From the NCBI GenBank assembly GCA_900110395.1, contig FODP01000007.1:124001-188000 (forward strand): a stretch of 64,000 nucleotides of DNA, written 5' to 3'. Origin of the DNA: Rhodospirillales bacterium URHD0017 (GTDB taxonomy: Bacteria > Pseudomonadota > Alphaproteobacteria > Reyranellales > Reyranellaceae). Position numbers and translations under genes: made by a program. This document shows, in pieces, positions 37,503-48,284 of this stretch (positions are counted from its first letter, which is position 1; the number at the start of each line of letters is the position of its first letter). The notes beneath the pieces were generated by a model. That model had not been told where the DNA came from, ran no database searches, and saw only the letters and a list, made by a program, of their open reading frames with translations.

Positions 37503-38858
37503 ATGAAAAAGCTTCTACTCGGCTCGACCGCCTTGGTCGTCGGCGGAGTGATGGCCGCCCCGGCCATGGCAGCCGACCCGATCAAGATGGGCATCGGAGG
37601 TTATTATACCTTCTATGCTCTGGCCGGTAATATCGACTCGTCCTACGCCTTCAACGGCGGGTTCACGAACTACAAAGGTCTCGCCTTCACGCAGGAAGGC
37701 GAAATCCACTTCATCGGCCAGACCAAGCTCGACAACGGCACCTCGGTCGGTCTGACGGTCGAGTTGGAAGCCTGGAACCCGAGCTCCGCGACGGCCAACG
37801 CGCAGATCGACGAAGCCTTCCTCTTCGCCTTCGGCGACTGGGGTCGTGTTGAAGTGGGCTCCCGTGACGCTGCCTCGTACCGTATGTACTACGGCACGCC
37901 GTCCGCGTTGATCGGTTGGGGCGCCATCCAGCACAACCACAACTGGGCCAACGCGTCCGTCATTGCCAACAACAAGGCCTACGGCCGTACGATGGCGACG
38001 ACGATCACGCCGCAGTGGCAGGACGTCAACCGCATCAACTACTTCACGCCTCGCTTCCAGGGCCTGCAGATCGGTGTCGGCTACGCTCCCAAGCTGAACG
38101 CCGCGGCGGGTGCCTTCGGCGGCTCCGGCCCGGGCAACCCGGCCGGCATTTGCGGCTACAACAACGCCACGAACATCAATAACTGCCCGAACTCTGACTA
38201 TGCGTGGCAGGATGCGTTCGATATCGGCGCCAACTACCTGAACAAGTTCGGTGACTTCACCGTCGCTCTGTTCGGTGCGTTCGCCTACGCTTCGTTCGTC
38301 CCGGGCTACATGCCGTTCTCGGCTTCGGCCAACCAGGCGACCGGCGCGAACCTCGCGGCTTGGAAGCAGTGGGTGGTCGGCGCTCAGTTCGGCTTCGCCG
38401 GGTTCACCGTCGGTGGCGCGTGGGGCTACGACAACAACGGCGCGGGTGCGAACTACTTCACCGGCGTCGACAACGATACCCGCTTCTACACCGCGGGCAT
38501 CATGTACGAGACCGGCCCGTGGCAGATGTCGTTCATGTGGGCTGGCTTCTACAACACCAACGGCAACGGTTCGGGCAACGCCCTGTCGATTGCGACCGGC
38601 ACTCAGGCGACGGTTATCTCGACCGCCGGCTGCGGTGGTGTCCCGGGCGTGAACAGCACCTGCTTCAACGGTAACCCGGCGACAGCGTTGGCGTTCGGTT
38701 CCGAGACCATCAACAAGTGGGAAATCGGTGCCAACTATGCGCTCGGACCGGGCGTGAAGCTGACCGGCGGTGCCATGTTGTACACGGCGTCGAGCCCGGG
38801 CAATCTGGGCAGCGGCAACAGCTGGGCGTTCCTGCTCGGTATGGACCTGCGCTTCTAG
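37503..38858 (+). CDS. Outer-membrane porin (Gram-negative, alphaproteobacterial type)
   Basis: 451 residues from the ATG at 37503 (GGGAG four bases upstream; ATG 37500 just precedes). The signal peptide MKKLLLGSTALVVGGVMAAPAMA is followed by ADP. The mature protein has alternating aromatic/Gly strands ('GGYYTFYALAG', 'GLTVELEAWNP', 'DWGRVEVGSRDAASYRMYYG' loop, 'WAFLLGMDLRF') and ends with the C-terminal Phe needed for BamA recognition. Two disulfide-prone Cys pairs occur in loops. Codon use is more biased than in neighbouring genes, as expected for an abundant protein. Own promoter and terminator: a monocistronic unit. Confidence 0.92.
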   Translation: MKKLLLGSTALVVGGVMAAPAMAADPIKMGIGGYYTFYALAGNIDSSYAFNGGFTNYKGLAFTQEGEIHFIGQTKLDNGTSVGLTVELEAWNPSSATANAQIDEAFLFAFGDWGRVEVGSRDAASYRMYYGTPSALIGWGAIQHNHNWANASVIANNKAYGRTMATTITPQWQDVNRINYFTPRFQGLQIGVGYAPKLNAAAGAFGGSGPGNPAGICGYNNATNINNCPNSDYAWQDAFDIGANYLNKFGDFTVALFGAFAYASFVPGYMPFSASANQATGANLAAWKQWVVGAQFGFAGFTVGGAWGYDNNGAGANYFTGVDNDTRFYTAGIMYETGPWQMSFMWAGFYNTNGNGSGNALSIATGTQATVISTAGCGGVPGVNSTCFNGNPATALAFGSETINKWEIGANYALGPGVKLTGGAMLYTASSPGNLGSGNSWAFLLGMDLRF

Positions 38859-38882
38859 TCGCAAGTCTGACACGACAAACGG

Positions 38883-38914
38883 AAAGAGCGGGCGAAAGCC
38901 CGCTCTTTCTATTT
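38883..38914 (+). terminator. Intrinsic terminator of the porin gene
   Basis: An 11-bp perfect stem AAAGAGCGGGC / GCCCGCTCTTT with a GAAA loop, followed by CTATTT. It lies 24 bases after the porin stop. Confidence 0.92.
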
Positions 38915-38973
38915 GTGGCCCTGCCTTTCGAGAAAGGTTGCCTGCCCGAGCTGCCTGCTCATAAATTAAGTCC

Positions 38974-40209
38974 ATGGCCCGTTCGCAAGCCCCGGTGCCC
39001 GAGGGCATCAAGCGTACCATCGCCAACGGGCGCTATCGCGAGGCGGCTGAAGCCTTGCGAGACTTGGTGCGGCGGGAGCCTTCAGTGGCTGTTTTCGTGG
39101 CCTCGGCGGACGTGAACCTACAGTTGGGGCACCTCGGGGAGGCAAAAGAGAACGCGCTCATGGCCGTGGCGGCCGATCCGCGGGACCACTCCGCGCGCGT
39201 GCTGCTGGCCCGCATCCGGACAGCGCTGGATGAACGCGATGCGGCGCTGGCCGATTTCCGCGCGGCACTCGAACTTGCCCGGGCGCAGGCGGCGCCCGCC
39301 AGCGGCGGGCCAATCGCTCTTCCCGCGCATCAGGCGCTGCACAACCTCGAGCAGCTCATCTATCTCGAACAGGTCGACAATCTTGTGCCCGGCGCGCTGC
39401 TGCCGGTAGCCGCCGGCTTGAGAGAAGTGGCGCAGCGCAAGCTCAACCAAATGCTCGATGACGTGGGCGGCGAGATCCCCACGATTCCCCTGGGTGGCCA
39501 ATACGGTCGGATGCTGGCTGATCCGCCGATGATGATGCATGACGAAGCACCGCCTTCCGTCTGTCTCAACCGTCGCAATGACTGGAACGATGTCGTTCAG
39601 GCCTTCGCAGGCCAGGGTCGAGGAAAAGGGATCGCCTGCGTCGACCACTTTCTGACGCCGGAGGCGCTCGGCCAGCTGCAGCGGTTCTGCCTGCGATCAA
39701 CGGTTTGGCGGCGACCATATCCGCCTGGTTATATCGGGGCAAATCCCGAATCCGGGTTCTTCAGTCCCTTGCTGCTGCAGATCGCAGCGGAGCTGCGCCA
39801 GGCCATACCCGAGCTGCTGGGCGAGCATCACCTGAGTTACTGGTGGTCGTTCGTCTGCCAGCATCAACGGCCAGGCATCGACATCCACGCCGACCAGTCC
39901 GATATCAGCCTCAATTTCTGGATCACGCCGGACTCGGCCAACCTGCAGCCCGGTTGCGGTGGGCTGGATGTGTGGGACGTCGCAGCACCTCCCGACTGGA
40001 CCTTCTTCGATTACAATTTTGGCGTCAGGGACATTCGTGCCTTCCTCCGGCAGGAGGGAGCGCGCGCCACCTCATTCGCCTACGCTGAGAACCGGGCGTT
40101 GCTGTTCAGAGGCTCGATCTTCCACCAGACGGCAGCGCTGCGGTTCGCCGAGGGCTTCGAGAATCGCCGGCGCAACGTCACCATGCTGTTCCGACGCACG
40201 CACAGCTAG
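38974..40209 (+). CDS. TPR protein with a C-terminal 2OG-Fe(II) oxygenase-like domain
   Basis: 411 residues. Residues 9-105 form about three TPR-like helix pairs ('NGRYREAAEALRDLVRREP', 'GHLGEAKENALMAVAADP', 'DERDAALADFRAALEL'). Residues 220-408 look like a double-stranded beta-helix dioxygenase: HxD at His305-Asp307 (IDIHADQSDISLNF), a distal His384 (SIFHQTA) and an Arg near 400 that could hold 2-oxoglutarate. The substrate is unknown; the TPRs could bind a protein substrate (prolyl- or aspartyl-hydroxylase-like), which is inference. It converges with the following methyltransferase, overlapping by four bases. Confidence 0.75.
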   Translation: MARSQAPVPEGIKRTIANGRYREAAEALRDLVRREPSVAVFVASADVNLQLGHLGEAKENALMAVAADPRDHSARVLLARIRTALDERDAALADFRAALELARAQAAPASGGPIALPAHQALHNLEQLIYLEQVDNLVPGALLPVAAGLREVAQRKLNQMLDDVGGEIPTIPLGGQYGRMLADPPMMMHDEAPPSVCLNRRNDWNDVVQAFAGQGRGKGIACVDHFLTPEALGQLQRFCLRSTVWRRPYPPGYIGANPESGFFSPLLLQIAAELRQAIPELLGEHHLSYWWSFVCQHQRPGIDIHADQSDISLNFWITPDSANLQPGCGGLDVWDVAAPPDWTFFDYNFGVRDIRAFLRQEGARATSFAYAENRALLFRGSIFHQTAALRFAEGFENRRRNVTMLFRRTHS

Positions 40210-40967
40210 GTTAGTCGGCCGACGATGTTGACGAACAGGGTTGGCATGTAGGTGCGCGACACCGGCAGGCGCTCGGTGGCCTGGCGGGCCAGCACGGCCC
40301 GGTTGTCCTCATGGTCGAGCACGAGCTGGAACAGGCCCTGCTCGACGGCGCCGGACCGCGGATCGAGCTCGGGCTTGCCGTCGCGCACGACGCGATAGGC
40401 CACGTCCAGGCCGACGTCGCCGCCGCTGTAGAACGCCGAGACGATCTCCACGCGTCCAAACAGCCGCATCAGGCCGCGCACCGAGAAGCGCCACAGATCG
40501 TCCGGCGTGGCGTGGAAGGCCTGGCTCCAGGCGGCCGACACGAAGACGTGGCCCCCGGGCCTCAACAGCCCCTCGATGTTGCGCGCGGCCTGCCAGGGAT
40601 CCTGCGTGTGCTCCAGCACGTGACAGCACACGACCAGGTCGAACGTCTCCTCACCCAGGCCGCCCTTGAGGCTGGCGGACGAGCCGCAGATGTCAAGCAC
40701 GCGGTCGACATTGGCTCCATCCTCGAGGTCCATGCCGAGGAAGCGGCCGCGGCCGGCGAAGCGCTTGTTCACCAGGCTGCGCCAATTGAGAACGTTACGA
40801 TCTGAAACCAAGGTACGCGAACCGACCTGCAGGACGCGCGGCGATCGTCGTCCGAGCGACGCCGCCACACGATCGAACAGCGCCTCGGTCTCGTGCGCGA
40901 CGTTCGTGCCGACGATGCGCAGTTCCGCCTTGCTCTCGGAAGGGGGCGCGTCGCCGGCCGGGTTCAT
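40206..40967 (-). CDS. Class I SAM-dependent methyltransferase
   Basis: 253 residues from the ATG at 40967, which overlaps the lutC stop (ATGA), so it is translated with the lut operon. 'RVLQVGSR', 'FLGMDLEDG', 'FDLVVCCHVLEHTQDPWQAARN' and 'LLRPGGHVFVSAAWS' are motifs I to IV of the methyltransferase_11/23 fold. The long C-terminal part suggests a cell-surface or lipid substrate. Its presence in a lactate-utilisation operon is unexplained. Confidence 0.85.
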   Translation of the reverse strand: MNPAGDAPPSESKAELRIVGTNVAHETEALFDRVAASLGRRSPRVLQVGSRTLVSDRNVLNWRSLVNKRFAGRGRFLGMDLEDGANVDRVLDICGSSASLKGGLGEETFDLVVCCHVLEHTQDPWQAARNIEGLLRPGGHVFVSAAWSQAFHATPDDLWRFSVRGLMRLFGRVEIVSAFYSGGDVGLDVAYRVVRDGKPELDPRSGAVEQGLFQLVLDHEDNRAVLARQATERLPVSRTYMPTLFVNIVGRLT

Positions 40968-41638
40968 TCGCGCACCACCACGATGTGCATGCGCCGCGGC
41001 CCGTGCGCGCCGAGCTCGATCGTCTGCTCGATGTCGCCGGTGCGCGACGGGCCGGTGATGGTGTTGACCGTGCGCGGCATGCGGTCCTTGCCGTAGCGCG
41101 CGCGCAGGCGCACCCACACATCCTCGTAGCCGCCGACGATGTCGGCTTCGCGCAGCACGACGATATGGGTGTCGGGCAGGAGGTTGAGCGTCACCGGATG
41201 CTCAGGTCCCGAGGCCGTCACCAGCGTTCCCGTCTCGGCAATGCCGGCGAAGGCGCCGGTGATCGAGACATGGTCGCTGCCCTCGCCGCGGCCGCGCCGC
41301 AACGCCAGCATCTTCTGGCTCGCCCAGTCGAAGCCGTCGAGCGCCGGCCCGGGCGCCATCGCCGCCTCGGCCGGCAGGTTGTTGCGCGCCAGGTAGCTCG
41401 CGACCTCGCCCGGTACGTCGGCGGCGGTGACCCGCGCCACCGTGGCGTTGTTGGCCTCGGCCCACTGGCAGAACAGCGCCACCTTGTCGGGCTGGGGGAG
41501 ATTGGCGCGCGCCACGGCAGGGCCGCGCGGCGGCTCGGCCAACCGGGCCTCGACGGCCTGGCGCTCAGCGCCCGAAAGCTCGGCGCGATGCAGCGAGCGG
41601 CGGATGCCGTTCAGGATGGTAGAGCGGGGATCGCTCAT
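40964..41638 (-). CDS. lutC: LutC/YkgG-family lactate utilisation protein
   Basis: 224 residues. 'SDHVSITGAFAGIAETGTLV' and 'HIVVLREADIVGGYEDVW' are the LUD-domain pattern; 'NTITGPSRTGDIEQTIELGAHGPRRMHI' near the end is family-specific. LutC acts with LutA and LutB to oxidise L-lactate to pyruvate. Its start overlaps the lutB stop (ATGA). Confidence 0.93.
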   Translation of the reverse strand: MSDPRSTILNGIRRSLHRAELSGAERQAVEARLAEPPRGPAVARANLPQPDKVALFCQWAEANNATVARVTAADVPGEVASYLARNNLPAEAAMAPGPALDGFDWASQKMLALRRGRGEGSDHVSITGAFAGIAETGTLVTASGPEHPVTLNLLPDTHIVVLREADIVGGYEDVWVRLRARYGKDRMPRTVNTITGPSRTGDIEQTIELGAHGPRRMHIVVVRE

Positions 41639-43053
41639 GGCCTTCTCTGCTTCCACTGAGCATGGAACGTGCCGCCTTGCTGCGGCGCTGGGAAGTCGCG
41701 AAAGCGCGTCCAGCCGCCGGCCAGGGGCAGGGTGCCGTAGCGGCCGTCGGCCCGGCCGAACAGCGCGAGCATGCGGTTGGCCAGTCCCGTCAGGGCTTTG
41801 TAGAGCCGCGGCCGGCGGGCGACGAAGCTCCACAGCGCCAGGCCCTGGCGCACCGCCCGGGGCGTGAGATGGCGCTCGAACTCGCGCTCGCGCCAGTGCC
41901 GCATCAGCCTGGGCAGGGGAATGCGCACCGGGCAGACGCTCTCGCAGCGGCCGCAGAAGGTCGAGGCGTTGGGCAGGTTGGACGCTTCCTCGACGCCCAG
42001 CAGCTGCGGTGTCAGCACCGCGCCGATCGGGCCGGGATAGACCCAGCCATAGGCGTGGCCGCCGATCGCACCATAGACCGGGCAGTGGTTCATGCAGGCG
42101 CCGCAGCGGATGCAGCGCAGCATGTCCTGCATCTCGGTGCCGAGCACCGAGGAGCGCCCGTTGTCGAGGATGACGACGTGATAGTGCTCGGGCCCATCGA
42201 GATCGTCCGGCCGCTTCGGACCGGTATTGAGCGTCGTATAGGCCGACGATTCCTGCCCCGTGGCCGAGCGCGCCAGCACGCGCAGCAGGACGGCGGCGTC
42301 CTCGAGGGTGGGGATCACCTTCTCGATGCTGGCCAGCACGATGTGCATCCTGGGCAGCGTGTTCGACAGATCCGCATTGCCCTCGTTGGTGACCAGCATC
42401 GACGAGCCGGTCTCGGCCACCAGGAAGTTGGCGCCGGTCAGGCCGACGTCGGCGTCGAGGAATTTTTGCCGCAACACATAGCGTGCTTCCGCGACGAGAT
42501 CGTTGCGCTCGGTCAGGCGCTTGGTGAAGCCAAGCTTGCTGTGCGCCTCGTGGAAGGTGTCGGCGACCTGGTCCTTGGTGAGATGGACGGCGGGCGCGAT
42601 GATGTGGCTGGGCGGCTCGTGGCGCAGCTGGATGATGTATTCGCCGAGGTCGGTCTCGATCGGTGCGATGCCCAGCTGCTCCAGATGGTCGTTGAGGCCG
42701 ATCTCCTCGGACACCATCGACTTCGACTTGGCCACGGTCCGGGCATTCATGCTGCGGCAGAGGTCGGTGATGATCTGCCGCGCATCGGCCGCGGTCGGCG
42801 CCCAATGGACATGGCCGCCCAGCGCCAGGACCTTGCGCTCGAACTCTTCCAGATAGAAGTCGAGGTTGGCCAGGGTGTGGTTCTTGATGTCGCGCGCGCG
42901 ATCACGCAGGGCTTCGAATTCCGGCAACCGTTCGGCCGCCTGCCGCCGGCGCTCGGAGAAGCCGACCTTCAGCTTGGCCAGTGAATCCTGCAGGTTGGCA
43001 TCGGCCAGGGCCGCGTGGGCGTTGTCCTTGAAGTCGTGGGCGGTCGACTGCAT
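41635..43053 (-). CDS. lutB: LutB iron-sulfur lactate oxidation subunit
   Basis: 472 residues with an N-terminal LUD domain ('LAETGSS..' region: 'FLVAETGSSMLVTNEGNADLS') and a C-terminal di-[4Fe-4S] ferredoxin domain: CIRCGACMNHCPVYG and CGRCESVCPVRIP. It transfers electrons from lactate towards the respiratory chain. Complete; coupled to both neighbours by overlapping stop-start codons. Confidence 0.94.
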   Translation of the reverse strand: MQSTAHDFKDNAHAALADANLQDSLAKLKVGFSERRRQAAERLPEFEALRDRARDIKNHTLANLDFYLEEFERKVLALGGHVHWAPTAADARQIITDLCRSMNARTVAKSKSMVSEEIGLNDHLEQLGIAPIETDLGEYIIQLRHEPPSHIIAPAVHLTKDQVADTFHEAHSKLGFTKRLTERNDLVAEARYVLRQKFLDADVGLTGANFLVAETGSSMLVTNEGNADLSNTLPRMHIVLASIEKVIPTLEDAAVLLRVLARSATGQESSAYTTLNTGPKRPDDLDGPEHYHVVILDNGRSSVLGTEMQDMLRCIRCGACMNHCPVYGAIGGHAYGWVYPGPIGAVLTPQLLGVEEASNLPNASTFCGRCESVCPVRIPLPRLMRHWREREFERHLTPRAVRQGLALWSFVARRPRLYKALTGLANRMLALFGRADGRYGTLPLAGGWTRFRDFPAPQQGGTFHAQWKQRRP

Positions 43054-43835
43054 CAGCGGGACTCCGGCTCGCCGATGGCCGCGAGGCCGCCCATGTCGGC
43101 CAGCACCTCGGCGACATGGCGCACCTTCACCGCGCTGCCTTCGCGTTGCAGCTTGCCCGCCATGTTCATCAGGCAGCCGAGGTCGCCCGCCAGCAAGGTG
43201 CCGGCGCCGGCACTGGCTATATCGGAAGACTTCTCGCCGACCATGGCATTGGAGATCTCGGGGTACTTTACGCAGAACGTGCCGCCGAAGCCGCAGCAGA
43301 CCTCGGGCGACGTCATCTCGCTGAGGCGGAGGCCCTGCACCGAGCCGAGCAGCTGGCGTGGCTGCTCCTTGACGCCGAGCTCTCGCAGGCCCGAGCAGGA
43401 ATCATGATAGGTGACGACGCCGTCGTAACGGGCTGCGACCTTGGTGACGCCGAGCACGTCGACCAGGAACGCCATCAGCTCGTAGCTGCGGCCGGCGAGA
43501 TTTTCGGCCCGCGCCTTCATCGCCGGATCGTCGTCGAACAGGCCTGGATAGTGATGGCTCAGCATGCCGCCGCACGAGCCCGAGGGCGCCACCACTGCGT
43601 CATAGCCCTCGAAGGCCTCGATGACCTGGGCCGCGATGGCCCGCGTCGTGGCCCGATCGCCGGAATTGTAGGCCGGCTGCCCGCAACACACCTGCAGCGG
43701 CGGGACCTCGACCGTGCAGCCGGCCTCCTCGAGGAGCTTTACGGCGGCGAAACCGACCGAGGGCCGGAACAGGTCGACCAGGCAGGTGACGAAGAGCGCG
43801 ACCCGGCGCGCCTTTTTATTGGGCAATGCTGACAC
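43053..43835 (-). CDS. lutA: LutA (Fe-S)-binding lactate oxidation subunit
   Basis: 260 residues from a GTG start. Two cysteine-rich CCG domains: Cys50-Cys51-Gly52 and Cys180-Cys181-Gly182, plus 'APSGSCGGMLSHHYP' and 'TYHDSCSGLRELG'. These bind the unusual [4Fe-4S] cluster of heterodisulfide-reductase-like subunits. First gene of lutABC; the glycolate oxidase GlcF subunit is related but lacks this operon context. Confidence 0.93.
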   Translation of the reverse strand: MSALPNKKARRVALFVTCLVDLFRPSVGFAAVKLLEEAGCTVEVPPLQVCCGQPAYNSGDRATTRAIAAQVIEAFEGYDAVVAPSGSCGGMLSHHYPGLFDDDPAMKARAENLAGRSYELMAFLVDVLGVTKVAARYDGVVTYHDSCSGLRELGVKEQPRQLLGSVQGLRLSEMTSPEVCCGFGGTFCVKYPEISNAMVGEKSSDIASAGAGTLLAGDLGCLMNMAGKLQREGSAVKVRHVAEVLADMGGLAAIGEPESR

Positions 43836-43913
43836 GGAGCCACATTGGCAGCGGCAAAAATGCGGTGCAACGGGGCCCGTCCGGAAAATAGCAGGTCGGG
43901 ACAGTCTAAAAGA

Positions 43914-44035
43914 CCGTCATTCCGACCGGAGCCGAGCGGAGCGAGGCGTAGCGGAGGGACCTGTTTTGACGACCCGTCGACAAAACAGGTCCCTCGACGA
44001 CGCCGCCCTGCGGGCCGCTTCGCTCGGGGTGACGG
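43914..44035. repeat. Imperfect palindromic element between katG and lutA
   Basis: A 122-nt inverted repeat: an inner perfect 15-bp stem GAGGGACCTGTTTTG / CAAAACAGGTCCCTC (43954-43968, 43981-43995), an imperfect middle stem (CCGAGCG...AGCG), and outer ends CCGTCATTCCGA / TCGGGGTGACGG that differ at two positions. It fills most of the 210-bp gap and resembles a dispersed repeat (REP/MITE-like). A degenerate half of a similar sequence is seen at 29785-29807. No coding potential. Confidence 0.8.
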
Positions 44036-44045
44036 GGACGCCGGA

Positions 44046-46241
<2,196 letters not shown>

Positions 46242-46254
46242 TTATGGATATAGT

Positions 46255-46269
46255 TTAGAATTATTCTAA
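46255..46269. promoter_or_regulatory. Putative FUR-superfamily (PerR/Irr-like) operator of katG
   Basis: TTAGAATTATTCTAA is a perfect 7-1-7 palindrome 38-52 bp upstream of the katG start. It has the architecture of the Bacillus PerR box (TTATAATnATTATAA) and resembles the Irr ICE box. On the minus strand TTGATT overlaps its left side (a possible -35), and TATATCC lies after it (a possible -10), so a bound repressor would block RNA polymerase. Confidence 0.6.
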
Positions 46270-46383
46270 TCAAGGGGGCTGCCGCCCATTTTGAACAGCA
46301 GCGTAGCGCCCCGCGGCACGGCGGGCTGGTCAAGAAAGATCAAGAAATACGAGGCTGGCGACCCCGGCAGGCTCGTCGGCCGC

Positions 46384-46722
46384 TCAAGTCGAATGAACGA
46401 TCCAGCCCCGATCGGTGTAGGAACGGCTGATGATTCGGATCATGTAAATCGACTGGAAGATCAACAGCGCGGGGACGCCGATTGCCAGCACCACCAGTTG
46501 CTGGGTGCCAGGAAGCAGCAATGATGTGACGCCTGTCGCGGCGATGAGTGCCACCATCGTAAGCAAGTGGGGAAGGACTGCCGCGACGAACCCCGCCCAG
46601 CCCGCCTTCCAAAGCACGTAGAGCGACCCTGCCAGCCCGGCCGCGACGTAGCCCGCCGCGCCGACATTGACGCGCCGCGCCTCGTCTTGAGGGTGCTCGA
46701 AATAGAATGTTTCGAACATCAC
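46384..46722 (-). CDS. Small membrane protein of unknown function
   Basis: 112 residues with three hydrophobic segments (around residues 22-40, 45-70 and 75-95) and a charged N-terminal 'FETFYFEHPQDEARRV'. Start ATG 46722 or 46719. No family recognised. It lies upstream of katG on the same strand but the gap of about 165 bases holds the katG operator, so it is probably a separate unit. Confidence 0.55.
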   Translation of the reverse strand: MMFETFYFEHPQDEARRVNVGAAGYVAAGLAGSLYVLWKAGWAGFVAAVLPHLLTMVALIAATGVTSLLLPGTQQLVVLAIGVPALLIFQSIYMIRIISRSYTDRGWIVHST

Positions 46723-46969
46723 TGATAACCGGCGATTGTCGGCGACCGATCCGAGGGAAGCACCATCATCGATGATGCAAGCATGGTTGTGACCTCGTTG
46801 CCTGACGAGAAGCTTACTACCCGCGACGTCGGTTGGACAGGGGCCAGCTTCCCGTGCTGAGCCGACTGCACTAGGCTATTGCCGCACCGGTCCACCAACA
46901 TAATCGTGAGCGTCTGCAAAGACGCGCCAACTTGCGAACGGGTCGCACGACGCTCGTAAGCTTGCAGTC

Positions 46970-47167
46970 ATGTCGAAGTTCCACAGTCGTCAACTCATCC
47001 GGCAGGGGAGGCGGCGTTTGTTGATTGCCTATATCGGCCCGGGGCTCGCCGTCGGCAGCATCGCCACCATTCTCGGCCTGTTTGCCGGGGTTGCCTTGAT
47101 GGCCACCGCCCTCGTTCTGTATCCGTTGAAACGTCTGTGGCTGCGCCTGCGCGGCCGGTCGAAATGA
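46970..47167 (+). CDS. Small membrane protein of a sulfotransferase-associated cluster
   Basis: 65 residues: a basic N-terminus (SRQLIRQGRRRL), 'LIAYIGPGLAVGSIATILGLFAGVALMATALVLYPLKRL' with one long or two short helices, and a basic C-terminus. The 'YIGPGLxVGxIATxLG...YPLKRL' pattern is one I recall in small proteins next to sulfotransferase or alkaline-phosphatase-like genes. Function unknown. It precedes the sulfotransferase by 37 bases. Confidence 0.65.
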   Translation: MSKFHSRQLIRQGRRRLLIAYIGPGLAVGSIATILGLFAGVALMATALVLYPLKRLWLRLRGRSK

Positions 47168-47204
47168 GCGCTCGCGTGCGCTGCCCCTTCCTCCCGCGTG
47201 CCGG

Positions 47205-48284
47205 ATGATCCGGCGACGGGAGGATTACAGCCTTACGGAACGCTGGCTGCACCGCCTTGTCCTGCACTCTACCGACATCCGGCGCCTGTCGTTTGACCTT
47301 GAAGCATTTGTCTTGGGACGGACAGTCCAGCCGACCAGCGACCGGCCGGTCTACCTGTGCGGCCTGGCGCGTTCGGGCACCACCCTGTTGCTGCGCCTGC
47401 TCGAGCAGAGTGGCGAGTTCGCATCGTTGTCCTATCGCGACATGCCGTTCGTCATGGCGCCCAACCTCTGGGCGTGGCTATCGCACCGTTGGCAACGCCG
47501 CGGGCCTGCGCAGGAGCGCGTCCATGGCGACGGCGTTTTAGTCGACTACGACAGTCCCGAAGCCTTCGAGGAGGTCTTCTGGCGGACTTTCGACAGCCAT
47601 CTGGAGCGGGATCTCGACGGCTACGGCGCTGAGATGCCGAGCGAAGCTCTGCTCGAGAAGTTCGCCCGCTATCGGGGGCTGGTCGAGGCCGTCATCCAGC
47701 GCCGAACGGGCGAAGCCCGGCGCCGGCGATACCTCTCGAAGAACAACAACAACCTCATGCGGCTGGAAGCGCTTTGCAAGGAACCGGGCGCCACGGTGCT
47801 GCTGCTGTTCCGGGAACCGATCGCGACGGCACGGTCTCTCAAGCGCGTCCATGAACGGCTTGGCGCCGAATGGGATGGCTTCACGAGGCTCTACATGGAC
47901 TGGCTTGGCCATTTTGAGTTCGGTCCTGGACATCGGCCCTTTCTCTTTGCCCGCGCCTACATGCGCGATGGCCTCTCGGTATCGAGCCCTGACTATTGGC
48001 TGGACTACTGGACGGCGGTTCATCGCCACATTCTCGAGAACGCGGCTCCATTCCAGCTCGTCGACTACGACTTGCTGTGCCGCTCGCCGATCGACGCGCT
48101 GGACGATATGCGGCGCAGGGTGATTTCCAGGAACGACCTCCGTTCTCTGGCCGTTCAGGTGAAGCCGCTCAGACCCGAGGGAGCGCCCGTCGAATTCGAT
48201 CCCGAACTTGTCGCCCGCGCTCGCGATGTCCACCGTGCCCTGCAGCATCGCCGGGTGGCTGAGACGTGCGGTGCAGCCGCCTGA
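47205..48284 (+). CDS. Sulfotransferase-family protein
   Basis: 359 residues. 'LCGLARSGTTLLLRLL' (residues 51-66) is the 5'-phosphosulfate-binding loop, and 'LFREPIATARSLKRVHERL' the 3'-phosphate-binding segment, so PAPS is the expected donor; 'LGAEWDGFTRLYMDWLGHFEF' is less usual. No signal peptide or membrane helix: cytosolic. The acceptor is unknown (lipid, polysaccharide or protein). Coupled to the next gene by a shared TGATG. Confidence 0.82.
   Translation: MIRRREDYSLTERWLHRLVLHSTDIRRLSFDLEAFVLGRTVQPTSDRPVYLCGLARSGTTLLLRLLEQSGEFASLSYRDMPFVMAPNLWAWLSHRWQRRGPAQERVHGDGVLVDYDSPEAFEEVFWRTFDSHLERDLDGYGAEMPSEALLEKFARYRGLVEAVIQRRTGEARRRRYLSKNNNNLMRLEALCKEPGATVLLLFREPIATARSLKRVHERLGAEWDGFTRLYMDWLGHFEFGPGHRPFLFARAYMRDGLSVSSPDYWLDYWTAVHRHILENAAPFQLVDYDLLCRSPIDALDDMRRRVISRNDLRSLAVQVKPLRPEGAPVEFDPELVARARDVHRALQHRRVAETCGAAA

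Noticed and set aside
37515..39026. Long open frame (503 codons) antisense to the porin
   Set aside because: Same explanation: antisense to a clear porin with its own promoter, signal peptide and terminator.
46719..46919. 66-codon minus-strand frame upstream of the 46384-46722 gene
   Set aside because: No ribosome-binding site, no recognisable pattern; overlaps the likely promoter area. Left unannotated but not excluded.
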